Positions 36,715 through 47,426 of a stretch of 64,000 nucleotides of DNA are shown here, in pieces. Every line of letters begins with the position of its first letter. The first letter of the stretch is position 1. Position numbers and translations under genes: made by a program. The DNA comes from Zerene cesonia (taxonomy: Eukaryota > Arthropoda > Insecta > Lepidoptera > Pieridae), in assembly GCF_012273895.1 (NCBI RefSeq), contig NW_024045132.1, positions 806,001 through 870,000 on the forward strand, given 5' to 3'. A model generated the notes under the pieces. That model saw only the letters and a program-made list of their open reading frames with translations, had not been told where the DNA came from and searched no databases.

Positions 36715-38301
36715 ATGGAGAATTTCAAACAAAACCCTAATGGAGGAGATTTTAATGACGACCCTGGCGAACGAAGATTGGACACCGAGGAGCATTGTGA
36801 ATTAGAACGAGGGGCAGAGGCGCGCGTCCGCTTGAGGCGCGTTGAAACCAAGGAGGGGATGCCTGGACCTAGTGGGTTGTCGGCGGCAACGTCTCTAGAC
36901 AGCCTAATGACGGTCCAGTCATTTGAAGAGGACCGATTGTGGGCGAAGCGCAAACGGTCCTCTTGTGCGAGCCGTTCAGGCTCATCAACAGAAGAGGGGC
37001 GATCTCGAGCAGCGAGGCGAAATGCTCCGAAAAGAGGCAGAGGGCGGCCCCCGACTGGAGCGAGCGTGGCTTCCGCAAGGAGAGCTTTGGCGGACATGGT
37101 CACCGCTAGGAAGGCTTTGGCGCACACAAGGAGTGACCTGGAACTCGAGGTTGGGCGAGAGACTCATGAGGTCTCGAAAAGCCGATCCCCCCGAGCCGTG
37201 GAACCTGGCCAAACTGATGGTGAATCCGCCGCAGCCCTCCGGCGCTGTATTGAGGAAAACTTGGCGGCTATTGAACAGCTGCGGGCCAAATCCTCAAATC
37301 TGAAGGGCACATCAAAGCGGGCCCTAAAAGATGCAACGGAGGCGATCCAGGAGGCAGTGGCGCTTCTTGTTCAACGCACCGCCTCCGAGGAGACGCGGCG
37401 GCTTCAGACCAACAACGCTCATCTCCAAGCAGAGATAGAGGCTCTCCGCAAAGAGATGGGGGAGTTGAAAGCCGCGATAGGGGCTGCGCAAGTCTCGCAG
37501 CCGCAGCAGACGGACTCCGAGCTTGCCGCTAACATCCTGCGGCAGGTCGGAGACTTAATGAGTGCCCGGTTCGAGGCACTGGAGGAGCGACTCCTGCCAC
37601 AAAAGCGCGTGAGGCCGCCATTGGCAGCGGATGGTAAATGTGAGGGGGTGGCGACTGGGCAAGCATCGCCCAAAGACTTCCCTCCTCTTCCACCTCCGAA
37701 GACGCAAAAACGCAAAGACGTGAAGAAGCAGGCCGCCGTACAGCCTGAGACGCCTGGTTTCGCTAAAAGGGATAAGCCCGGCAAGGGAGGAAATAGGGCG
37801 GTAGCTACAAGCACCATTCCCGCAATTGAGGTGGCGCCCTCTACTTTTTCTGCTGCTCAGCAGCAACCCCCTGAGCAAGGGTGGACTGTGGTGGAGCGGA
37901 AGAAAGGAAAGAAGAAGAAGGGAAAGACGGCGGTGCGTGCAAATAAAAAGAAGAAGGCACGAAAGGTCCGTACTCCTTCGTCCTCGGCTGTGGTAATAAC
38001 CCTGCAGCCGGGTGCGGAGGAGNNNNNNNNNNNNNNNNNNNNNNNNNNNNNNNNNNNNNNNNNNNNNNNNNNNNNNNNNNNNNNNNNNNNNNNNNNNNNN
38101 NNNNNNNNNNNNNNNNNNNNNNNNNGGGCCAGGATTCTGGAGGTTCCGGGCAATGCAAGCTCGAAGGAAGCGGATTCTCTCGCTGACAAGCTGAGGGAGG
38201 TGTGGGACGAGGCCACTATAAAAGTCTCTAGGCCGGTAAAATGTGTAGAGGTGCGGGTTACAGGCCTGGATGATTCCGTGGCTGCGGAAGAGGTTGCGGC
38301 T
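36715..38301 (+). CDS. R1-clade retrotransposon ORF1 (gag-like), 3' end in gap
   Basis: I start at ATG 36715 (CAAAATGG, residues MENFKQNPNGG) and not at the upstream TTG at 36604. The protein is basic and GC-rich in codon use, unlike the host genes. It has an N-terminal low-complexity basic region (KRGRGRPPTG), a predicted coiled coil at about residues 176-270 (EEN LAAIEQLRAK ... EIEALRKEMGELKAA), a lysine-rich stretch near 396-420, then, after a 103-N gap, the conserved R1/TRAS-type region RILEVPGN...SRPVKCVEVRVTGLDDSV (about 472-523). CCHC zinc knuckles normally follow and fall in the next gap. The frame is kept across the 103-base gap, which suggests that gap length is a real estimate. It packages element RNA into the retrotransposition particle, by family knowledge. 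Confidence 0.85.
38023..38125. other. Assembly gap, 103 N, inside ORF1
   Basis: Unlike the other gaps it is not 1000 bases, and the ORF1 frame is the same on both sides, so its size is probably estimated from reads. Confidence 1.
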
Positions 38302-39301
38302 NNNNNNNNNNNNNNNNNNNNNNNNNNNNNNNNNNNNNNNNNNNNNNNNNNNNNNNNNNNNNNNNNNNNNNNNNNNNNNNNNNNNNNNNNNNNNNNNNNN
38401 NNNNNNNNNNNNNNNNNNNNNNNNNNNNNNNNNNNNNNNNNNNNNNNNNNNNNNNNNNNNNNNNNNNNNNNNNNNNNNNNNNNNNNNNNNNNNNNNNNNN
38501 NNNNNNNNNNNNNNNNNNNNNNNNNNNNNNNNNNNNNNNNNNNNNNNNNNNNNNNNNNNNNNNNNNNNNNNNNNNNNNNNNNNNNNNNNNNNNNNNNNNN
38601 NNNNNNNNNNNNNNNNNNNNNNNNNNNNNNNNNNNNNNNNNNNNNNNNNNNNNNNNNNNNNNNNNNNNNNNNNNNNNNNNNNNNNNNNNNNNNNNNNNNN
38701 NNNNNNNNNNNNNNNNNNNNNNNNNNNNNNNNNNNNNNNNNNNNNNNNNNNNNNNNNNNNNNNNNNNNNNNNNNNNNNNNNNNNNNNNNNNNNNNNNNNN
38801 NNNNNNNNNNNNNNNNNNNNNNNNNNNNNNNNNNNNNNNNNNNNNNNNNNNNNNNNNNNNNNNNNNNNNNNNNNNNNNNNNNNNNNNNNNNNNNNNNNNN
38901 NNNNNNNNNNNNNNNNNNNNNNNNNNNNNNNNNNNNNNNNNNNNNNNNNNNNNNNNNNNNNNNNNNNNNNNNNNNNNNNNNNNNNNNNNNNNNNNNNNNN
39001 NNNNNNNNNNNNNNNNNNNNNNNNNNNNNNNNNNNNNNNNNNNNNNNNNNNNNNNNNNNNNNNNNNNNNNNNNNNNNNNNNNNNNNNNNNNNNNNNNNNN
39101 NNNNNNNNNNNNNNNNNNNNNNNNNNNNNNNNNNNNNNNNNNNNNNNNNNNNNNNNNNNNNNNNNNNNNNNNNNNNNNNNNNNNNNNNNNNNNNNNNNNN
39201 NNNNNNNNNNNNNNNNNNNNNNNNNNNNNNNNNNNNNNNNNNNNNNNNNNNNNNNNNNNNNNNNNNNNNNNNNNNNNNNNNNNNNNNNNNNNNNNNNNNN
39301 N
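38302..39301. other. Assembly gap, exactly 1000 N, end of ORF1, ORF2 and 3' UTR missing
   Basis: Placeholder. The right border abuts the second target-site duplication, so the missing part should contain the zinc knuckles, endonuclease, reverse transcriptase and 3' UTR unless the element is deleted. Confidence 1.
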
Positions 39302-39598
39302 AGTTGTGAGCTGCTAAGAGGTAAAGTAGGTGTGAGGTCGCTCGAAAGATCTGAGGAAGATTAAACTTATCCTAAGATGTTATTAATGCAAAATTCAATA
39401 TTATTTACACATTCAATTTATGAAAGCATTTATATACACATACCCCTGACTTGTATACGTGTTCCAGCAAAGTAACTAAATACAAGTTCTTATGATCAAA
39501 ATATTTTAAAATATTACTTTATTTAAATTAAAATATTAGTTTAATTATATTTATTTATATCGAGATTTGAATGCCTTAAAGGGAGACTTTATCTAATT

Positions 39599-39766
39599 CT
39601 AGCTGCGCCGTCCGTATCCCGTAGGAATATCGGGATAAAAAGTTTCCTATATGTTATTCCAGTTGTCCAGCTATCTACGTACCAAATTTCATGGCAATCC
39701 GTTAAGCAGTTTATGCGTGAAAGAGCAAAAAACTTACAAACTTTCACATTTATAATGTTAGTAGTA
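39599..39766 (-). mobile_element. Lep1-like Helitron lacking its terminal hairpin
   Basis: Reverse orientation, CTAGCTGCGCCGTCCGTATC at the left. Compared with the 31856 copy, the GGTTTCACCCGCG segment that forms the 3' hairpin is deleted while the CTAG end remains. The interior (TATGTTATTCCAGTTGTCCA) is well kept. Confidence 0.75.
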
Positions 39767-42700
39767 TTTATTATAAATGCTATTATTGATATGCAATCTC
39801 AAATCTAATCTATAAATACAATTATGTATTACAAAGCAAAATCGAAATCTACTTTAAAAAATAAAATCGACTTTTCGATAATAATCATCACATTAGAAAA
39901 AATCCATACATATCTAACCTTTAATTAAAGTCTCACAATGAATATTGTTATGGTGGTAAATATAACAAAGGTTATAACAAAGGTTATGCATCCGTTTGAT
40001 AGAATCCCCACACAATTTAAAAAGCACACCGCAGCTTATCAATGCAATATAAACACCGATTGCGTGGTGCGTTTTAAAAAGTAATTTACGCGAACCAGGG
40101 CTGGGGGTGAAATGAAAAAATAATAAGGCAAGTGAGTACGCAATTATCCCTTTTCATATGCGACGTGCTTAGATGCTATAACAAGGGTTTTTCCCCTGTT
40201 CAAATAAATTCTAAGGCAGTTCTCATTACGGGATTCATGGTATTGCGCTCATGGGGCATTCTTTGTGACTTTAGATGAGTGTAATTTAAATTTCGGGTGG
40301 AGTTCGCTGTAAAATGTTATTATACAGAGAATGTATGGATAATTTTTATGCCACTGCCTTCTCCGTTCGAGGGGTAATGTAGCAATGAATAATGCAATAG
40401 GAATTGTATTTGTATCGCAGGATAATTAGCAAATATTCATAATGAGGTCTACGGTGGAAATATATTCTCGTCAAAGAACTTCATTATAGTATCAGGCGTG
40501 TCGTTAAATTGGTGCTAAAAGAAAAATAATAAAACACATAATCGCTTATATTTGAAACAAAAAAATCGTGTTTCAGTTATTTTAAATGTTGTTAATTTTT
40601 ACTCTTAGTTAGAAATTATTTACGGTATTAATTTATTGAAAAATATGCTTTTGATCGCCTTTTGTTTTTTTTGCTAATTATTTCATTATTTTAAATATAT
40701 ACAATTTCTGTTTTATTTTAATAGAATAGAAATACTGCTTGGTATTACCTGAAATAAGCTTGATGTAGAAAAAGAATTAATGACGTTGTGTCCCTCATTA
40801 TTTTTATCAAGCCTCTGAAGATGTGCCTATCATAAAAAATTTAACGCAGTTCTAAAAAAATTATGGAGATACAAAAAAATAAACGGATGAAGTATAAAAA
40901 TAATGTAAATAATAAGGTAACTTGATATATTGAACGGTATTGAACGTTGCGGAATCTCCAAGGTGTTGTAGACTTAGATATGAAACATGATTCTAATCAT
41001 TTCCTCTGGAAACTATATGGTCTATCTGCGGATTCTATCATATAAAGATTGACGTGGATATATGTCAAATTTACATAAGTATTATAATTTATCTGCACGT
41101 ATAAATTTAGTTATGTGTATGTGTAATTTTACCATTTTAATTATACTATTTATTTACGATATATCTTTAGCTCAACTAAAAAAAAAAAATTGCTACATAT
41201 TTCGTTTATTTTCCTTTCTCCTTGTGGTTGCCTGGTCGAGATCACTGCACAGTGATAAGGCCTCCCTTGCGCTATATCATTACTGTATCGTATTGTTTCA
41301 TTCTTTATAATTTCGTGTCATTTTCACGTCAAATAAAATAAATAATGATGAACATAGATGGAAAATTATATTTGGAACTATTATATAACTATTTGCGGAT
41401 TGCATAATACAAAGGTTGACACGAAAATATGTCTAGACCCTTATCATGGGCAAATATTTACTGACAGATGTTTGAAAAAGGTTTAGTTGGGATTTTAATG
41501 CGTTAGTGAACATTAATGTCTGTGAGGAAGTCCTTAAAAAATGATTAAGGGTTTTAATCGTATATCTTTATTAATTATACTATTTTACAGATTTTATAGA
41601 TATATTTAAACATTACTTGCGTACACTGAAAGTTAAAACTGTTCCTACATAAGTAATTATATATGAAAATGCAAAATAAACGTTTGTTCCCTACAATGAG
41701 GATCGAACCCTGATCTCTGCTGCAATACTCCACTGCGTTAATGAACATCGGACATTTATTTAATGATTCCGATTTATTGTCATAGTTATTTATTTTTTAT
41801 AATTCATGATTAAATGCCAGTGTCATCGTTAAATGAATGTAACTGACTTCTACTACTGTGACTGAAAGTTTTAATTAATCTTGCTTGTTACCAGTGACAT
41901 GGATATTGAACTTTAACATGTACTGTTTCAGGAAGGTCGCGCAGGCTATAATATATCTCTGGGGTCCTTTGAATATTTTACGCGTAAAAAAATGATAACC
42001 GTCCCTCCATTCAAACCGGCAACGATTTTTCATATAAAATGATTTTAATCATTGCCATCCAGCAAAATATCATTTTACTAATAGACGCATTTAAACCTGT
42101 AATATTTCTATACTTTTTCTTTTCAGACTTAAAAGAGGAATACCAAAAATGTATAAATATTGAGCAACAAACTCCCTGAGGAGACGTTTCACGCGCCTGT
42201 AAGAGAGGCGTGACTTTAATTTTAAAGCGAGTTAATGTGACACAAGAGTAGTTGCATGGTAAAGTTTTTATGAGTGCCGGCTGTGAAAAACTTCCTAATC
42301 TACTAAGTCATTTAGTCTCGACTCCTAAAAACGTGTAATTAAGACTCTCCCGGGACGCCGGCCTTGCTCATAAACGAAAGAGGAGTCTTAAATCTTTCTC
42401 ATTTGTTGTAATAGACGGGGAGATACCTTATTTATGAATTACATTAGACTACGTCTTTTAGATTGCTACGAATTAAATACGCGACTTAAATTCGCTCGCT
42501 GTTTTGGTGTTCGGAGCAGCAGTTTCAATACTTATTTAATTTATTTCTTCATTTATAAAGTACATGTAAATTTCTTTAAATAACATATAACAATATTCCA
42601 GATTTTTATGCATAGTACAGCGGAAATAATCTTATTTTTTAGTTAGTTTAATAAGCTAAAGTAAATAAATATACGGAAGATGAAATTCCAAGGAATGCTA

Positions 42701-42860
42701 TACTATGGTCATTCAAAACCACAGATAATATTTCTGTTTTAACGAAAGTCTGGCTAAATAGAAACATTTTGAGTAGAATTCAAATGAAAAGTTCATGGTT
42801 TTTTTTAAGGTACCACAAGATATTGCTACAATGCAGCTGTATTTATATAGTACCTATGTC
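39767..42860. other. Intergenic; tRNA-derived SINE remnant at about 41695-41750
   Basis: No gene seen. On the - strand, CGCAGTGGAGTATT (A-box-like) precedes GGGTTCGATCC (B-box, + coordinates 41700-41710), which suggests a worn tRNA-derived SINE. A GC-richer non-coding patch lies at 42180-42420, with the imperfect hairpin CACGCGCC...GGCGTG near 42190-42215. An A10 run is at 41179. Confidence 0.4.
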
Positions 42861-43145
42861 ATAATCATCAGCAGTCCATGTTTTATCTTCCCACTGCAGA
42901 GACACATGACTCCTATAAGGATTAAGACCATGATCAAACTCACTGGCCATGAACGGATTGGGAGATGTCAGATGTCGTTGAACTTTTGATTCTTTGTAAT
43001 GCCGGTTTTTTAACAATGTTTCCTTCACCATTTCATGTTGTGGTGAAAAATGTGCAGATAAATTGAAAAATCTATTTAGGTCTCAAAACCCTCAACATTT
43101 TTCGCTTTTAAGTGTTTCTAACCACTAAGCCATTATTACTACTGC
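42861..43145 (-). mobile_element. Old, diverged SINE copy
   Basis: Same order of blocks as the 2384 copy (TCATCAGC..CCATG, CCCACTGC, CTCCTATAAGG, GATGTCAGATGTCG, GAACTTTTGATTC, GCCGGTTT, AAATTGAAAAATC) with many substitutions. The B-box is damaged (GGTCTCAAAACC on the + strand). Clearly older than the copies with intact duplications. Confidence 0.75.
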
Positions 43146-44618
43146 AATCTGGTGTTAGCACTTGAGTGTAAGTAATAAGATAGATAATATGTATTTACCC
43201 AAAAACTCACAATTTTTTAAATGATATTTAAAGAAATAACACTTTAACACAATGGGGAAGTTTTCCACTACTAGAAGAAATAATGAGAGAATGAGACAAA
43301 AAGTAAGGAACAGCGTAATAATTCCATTCAACTTGTTCCCATGAAATTAACATTCAATTGCGATTTGTTTCGTAAAACCATTCACAGTTTTAGTGATAAT
43401 TAGCTGATGAGTTATATATTATGACTTGAAGACGCATAGAAAGTTTCTTAAGACGTCGTTTATAAGCGGTTATATGTAAATCGGTTTATTTACATGTGGT
43501 ATATTATTCATTCTTTTATATAAATTATTGCAAAACATTATACTATCAGAATCTTTTAATGTAATTTTTTTGTCAGTGTTTACCTGAGGTTTATTAGCTG
43601 TTCATTATTTGATGCTAGGGTGAAAGCGACGTTCTAAGTTTTGGGGCAGTGTTCGCTTATAAAATGTACATAATAATATTACTAAACAAATAATTTATAA
43701 TAACATTTTTTTTAATTTAAATAAGAAAGTTAAATGCTGGTAAAGAATCATTATTTGCAATAATTTTAGTTGTTTTCTTTTTGTTATTTTCAAATTCTTT
43801 CTCTTGTGTATTTGTGTGTTTGAATTGAATGAAATTAATAATTGTATTTTGACAAAAAAATTACATCACTTGTCGAAGTATTATTTATTAATTCAACTTT
43901 CATTATTCATTTTCCAGTATAGAAAAATCTGGCGACTTATATAGATATTATCACTAACAGCAAAAACCTATTTATGTTAATGCCCTCAATGGTCAAATAT
44001 AGAAAGAAGGTTTCAAATGTCCATAGTATAATCAATTGTCCTAAAAACGCTGACCTTGAATGTAATATAAATAAGCATCGCTAGTCATTTCTTCGAGTTT
44101 CTTGCTATTTATATAACTACAACAATTATACCGTTAAATTGGTCAAATTTACCTTACAAAAGCAAAAAACAAGTAAGCTAGCCGATATGTTAATTAGGAA
44201 CTTCCTACATTTCAAATCAAGATTGATATGAAAGATTGTTTGGAAAGAAAACAAACCCAAATAATTTTGGTACATTAAAAGATAAGTCACAGGTACTACA
44301 TTATTTAATTCTCCGTAAAATGCAGTAAGTACTCTAATTAATTTAACCATTTCAGGGAACTTTTAATTAACTCAATTGCATAGGGCAATACCATGCATGC
44401 AAATGCATGACAATTCATTGATAAATATTTAAATATGTACCAATGCTCTAGTTTTATTTTTTAGTTTATTATGTACATACTAAGTGAAATTTAAAAATGT
44501 TCTCATAACTAGACTGTAGGTATATGAAAAGAAGCTATCTCTGTCAATTACCAAAACATATAATTACAATATCGTTGTTATATAAGCACAGATTAAGCTT
44601 GTTTCTTTTTTTTTTGTA

Positions 44619-44804
44619 TCACCATCGGCAATGGAGCTGGTGGGTCACCTAAACATTTGGAGAGGCGTGAAGTCGATTGCAGACCTATGCCTCTACAAAT
44701 GGATTACGGACTTCAAATTGAAAAGGGATGAAGAAAAGATTGACGGAAGGAATAAAGGAAAGTACTGGGAAGGGTAAGGAAAAGGATATGGGCCTCCGCA
44801 AAAG
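44619..44804 (+). repeat. Family B repeat, front and middle part
   Basis: Contains CGGCAATGGAGCTGGTGGG, CATTTGGAGAGGCGTGAAG, GCAGACCTATGCCTCTACAA and GGGAAGGGTAAGGAAAAGG. It stops at ATGGGCCTCCG and lacks the 3' third. Confidence 0.7.
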
Positions 44805-45025
44805 ATTAGGCTTAGAATAGAAGAGTATATAATTATTAAATCTACGTCATATCAATTGCTTCGAACAATCGTTTAAAAAGCGTTCATAAAAATCAATCTT
44901 AAAACTAAAAGAATTATCTATTAAGCTTCACTTTTCATTAGTCACATTATACCGTGAGTGAGATTTCAAGTTTTCAAATTCTTGGTATTGGAGACTCAAT
45001 GGAAATGTAATGGTGACCCATTGAG

Positions 45026-45033
45026 TGACGTCA
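45026..45033. promoter_or_regulatory. Consensus full CRE palindrome TGACGTCA, site 1
   Basis: TGACGTCA in GAGTGACGTCAGCG, a full-site match for CREB/ATF-type bZIP proteins. A second identical site stands 256 bases downstream, and half-sites CGTCA occur at 45261 and 45532. Function is inferred from motif only. Confidence 0.45.
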
Positions 45034-45281
45034 GCGTGCCTTCGGAGAAAGTGCCGCATTCTGCATCACTCCATACACGATTTATGTAATTTCGACGAAG
45101 ATTGAGAATAAATCGGTTGTGTAATAAATAATTTGTTAGTAATTTATCAGTTTTAGAACTTTGACACGTGTGAAATTGCTTGATGTGTTCGAACGAATGT
45201 CGTTCATTAATCAAAGCATAAGTTTTTGAATAAAATTCAGAGACATCGCACATGAATGTGCGTCATTAGTATTGGTAACCG

Positions 45282-45289
45282 TGACGTCA
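45282..45289. promoter_or_regulatory. Consensus full CRE palindrome TGACGTCA, site 2
   Basis: TGACGTCA in ACCGTGACGTCATTC, 70 bases upstream of a TATA box at 45352. The spacing suits a CRE-driven promoter on the + strand. Confidence 0.45.
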
Positions 45290-45351
45290 TTCAGAATATA
45301 ACAATTATTTCTATTAAAACATTTATGTGTTATTACAAAAAAGCAGGGGAC

Positions 45352-45361
45352 TATATAAAAG
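45352..45361 (+). promoter_or_regulatory. TATA box of a candidate + strand promoter
   Basis: TATATAAAAG is a strong TATA match. An initiator-like TCATTT lies at 45391-45396, somewhat further than the usual 30 bases. The first downstream ATG with a good insect context (GAAACATG, 45506) opens a 38-codon frame. Confidence 0.35.
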
Positions 45362-45505
45362 GACCTAAAGATCTATGAATTGACAACATTTCATTTTGTT
45401 ACGACGACAAAAAAACTTTTTGTTGTTTTGCTATTTTGAGCACAGAAAATATTTGTTATTGTATTTTATATGCTTATTTTACAAGAATATAAATTAAAAC
45501 GAAAC

Positions 45506-45622
45506 ATGTATATTATTCCTCCGTTAGAATTACGTCATTTGGCGATGTCAACATTTTCGATTAAGATGATTTTTAAACTCCAAAACTTTAATGAAAATTT
45601 TGAAGAAGTAAAATATATGTAG
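45506..45622 (+). CDS. Candidate short open frame behind the CRE/TATA promoter
   Basis: ATG at 45506 in the favourable context GAAACATGT opens 38 codons (MYIIPPLELRHLAMSTF..., ending EEVKYM) to TAG. A donor-like sequence GTAGGT overlaps the stop, so it could instead be a first exon. No signal peptide or known motif is seen. It is supported only by position behind promoter-like elements. Confidence 0.18.
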   Translation: MYIIPPLELRHLAMSTFSIKMIFKLQNFNENFEEVKYM

Positions 45623-45725
45623 GTATATTGTGTGATTTTTGATCTAGTTTAATTTTAATACAAAAAACAAGTAGCTATCATAACTTTTTGGAAGGTTGTC
45701 AATTAGATAATATGTATTGGAAAAT

Positions 45726-45930
45726 TCTAATATATTAAGCGCAAAAGCGTGTTGGTTTGTCTTTCTTTAACGTCTCATCTACCAAGGTAATGACATTATA
45801 AAAAAAAAATTGCGCCTTATTGGAGATAGATGGGAAGCAAGAGATACTTTACTTTTTGCCGCAGTGAAACGTACCATTCCCATGGGAATTTCTTTTGACT
45901 ACACCGACGAAGCCGCGGGCGCAAAGCTAG
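45726..45930 (+). mobile_element. Helitron-like element
   Basis: Starts TCTAATATATTAAGCGC and ends GCAAAGCTAG-T. The blocks GTTTGTCTTT, GGAGATAGATGGGAAGC, GCCGCAGTGAAACG and CGACGAAGCCGCGGGCGC match a common lepidopteran non-autonomous Helitron. Its reading frame runs on into 46205 but the first half of that frame is transposon. Confidence 0.6.
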
Positions 45931-46205
45931 TTTTAAATATTTGTCACATTACTGAGAATACTGAAGCTGACTATATTTTTCATTATCAACTGTTTGACAT
46001 AAGATATCATATTCTTATTTTACTAAAGTATATAAATTCTAAGATCTATCTAATACTAATTCCAATAAAAAGTTTTTACGATATAACGAGAGTCACAGAT
46101 AAAAACAAATATATAATCGCGGCTTCGTTTAAGAGTCTGGATTCAAAGCCGTCTGCTACCTATTCTATAAGAGTTTATAAAAATGACAAGATATTATATG
46201 TTTGA
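45931..46205 (+). CDS. Open frame of uncertain status after a Helitron
   Basis: The open frame that begins inside the Helitron continues for about 92 codons beyond it to TGA (46203-46205). Its last 40 residues (ITRVTDKNKYIIAASFKS... SIRVYKNDKILYV) look more protein-like than the rest. No start, splice evidence or family. It may be an exon whose acceptor is AGAGTCACAG near 46097, or chance. Confidence 0.2.
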
Positions 46206-46983
46206 TAAATAATTAACGTTACTGAAATTACTTCACATATGGCGGATGCAGAACAAATAAAAGTTCTATTTAGTTACTATCCAGTCAAAATATATACAAT
46301 TCATAAGGATTAATTAGTTACTTCACTTATGCTTTTAGCAGACAATACAATACTTGAAACGAACTCTAAATCCTTATGAGCCGAACATCTGTTACTATCA
46401 TTAGTCGAAAGGGTAATACAGAGCTCAATACTTAAACATATAAAATTACCCTTTCTTTGGTTTTTCTTTGGTACCAAAGAAATGGATAATCAAGGCTTTT
46501 ATATTTTAATCAGGATACGATATATCTCTAAATATCAGCTCAATACATGATTCAAAACTACTTACATCCTTATTGTAATTGTATGTAGTTTTCTTACCTA
46601 TAAACACGTTATTACATTAAGCTTTACTTGTATCTATTTTATTAAAACTGGCAACTAATATGTATTATAAATAAGAAAATCCAAGCTCTAATTTAACGGT
46701 TCAGCGATATTTTTAATATGAAAAATAATAGGACCGTAAATTGTCAGCTTTTCTTGGAAAAATGTTCAATTCGTATGGGATATCTCTGTAACATCATTTT
46801 ATACAAACATAATACTGATTTTTATTATGGATTTGGGAGATTTATAACGTGTGGACACAATTATTAATTTTATTTAGATCCGATTTTAGAATAGACTGAT
46901 GAGTTATGATGATAAGCATTGTGAATAAAAATAATAAAGGATGTTATTTAATATCAAACATACCGATTTTTGAAATATATAGG

Positions 46984-47170
46984 AGCATGAGAGCGGGCAA
47001 CTGAGCTAGTAATTCTGATGGTGAGCGATCACCACCGCTCATCAACACTTACAGAGGTAGGGCCGCTGGAAATACGTCGCCCGCTTTCAAGGAGAAAGAA
47101 TGAGGAAAGGGAAGGAAGGGAATTTAGGAATGGACTAGGAAGGGTCAGGAAAAGGAAACGGGCCTCCTAC
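46984..47170 (+). repeat. Family B repeat, diverged
   Basis: Contains GATGGTGAGCGATCACCACC, ACAGAGGTAGG, GGAATGGACTAGGAAGGGTC and GGAAAAGGAAACGGGCCTCC. The frame at 47018-47209 is a read-through. Confidence 0.65.
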
Positions 47171-47223
47171 AGTGCTGTATTTTTATTTCAGCTGTTTTTA
47201 AAGTACTAATCCTACTTATCATA

Positions 47224-47426
47224 TCATACTAATATTATAAATGCGAAGAAAGTTTGTAAGGATGAGTATATGTTTGTTAATTTTTCACGCAAAAACTACT
47301 GTACCGATTGCAATGAAATTTAGTAAGTAGATTGCTGGACAACTGAAATAACATATAGGCAACTTTTAAACCCGATATTCCTACGGGATACGGACTTACG
47401 CGGGTGAAACCGCGGGGTGCAGCTAG
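47224..47426 (+). mobile_element. Lep1-like non-autonomous Helitron
   Basis: TCATACTAATATTATAAATG at the front, CGCGGGTGAAACCGCGG hairpin and CAGCTAG-T at the end. It follows the family B copy at 46984 by only about 50 bases. Confidence 0.8.

Larger units (their letters stand above)
35148..39315 (+). mobile_element. R1-clade non-LTR retrotransposon with 14-bp target-site duplication
   Basis: AGTTGTGAGCTGCT occurs at 35148-35161 and again at 39302-39315, directly bounding a GC-rich block in AT-rich DNA. The block starts CCCGTGTGGAGTTTCTGG, has a long GC-rich 5' UTR (to 36714), then a gag-like ORF1. The endonuclease/reverse-transcriptase ORF2 and 3' UTR are not visible and must lie in the 1000-N placeholder at 38302-39301; full-length relatives exceed 5 kb. 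A 14-bp duplication is also the length made by R1 in 28S rDNA, but this target is not rDNA. Gaps prevent judging whether the copy is active. Confidence 0.85.

Noticed and set aside
44996..45253. 85-residue - strand frame over the CRE region
   Set aside because: No splice sites or known motif; overlaps the promoter-like elements, and composition is compatible with chance.
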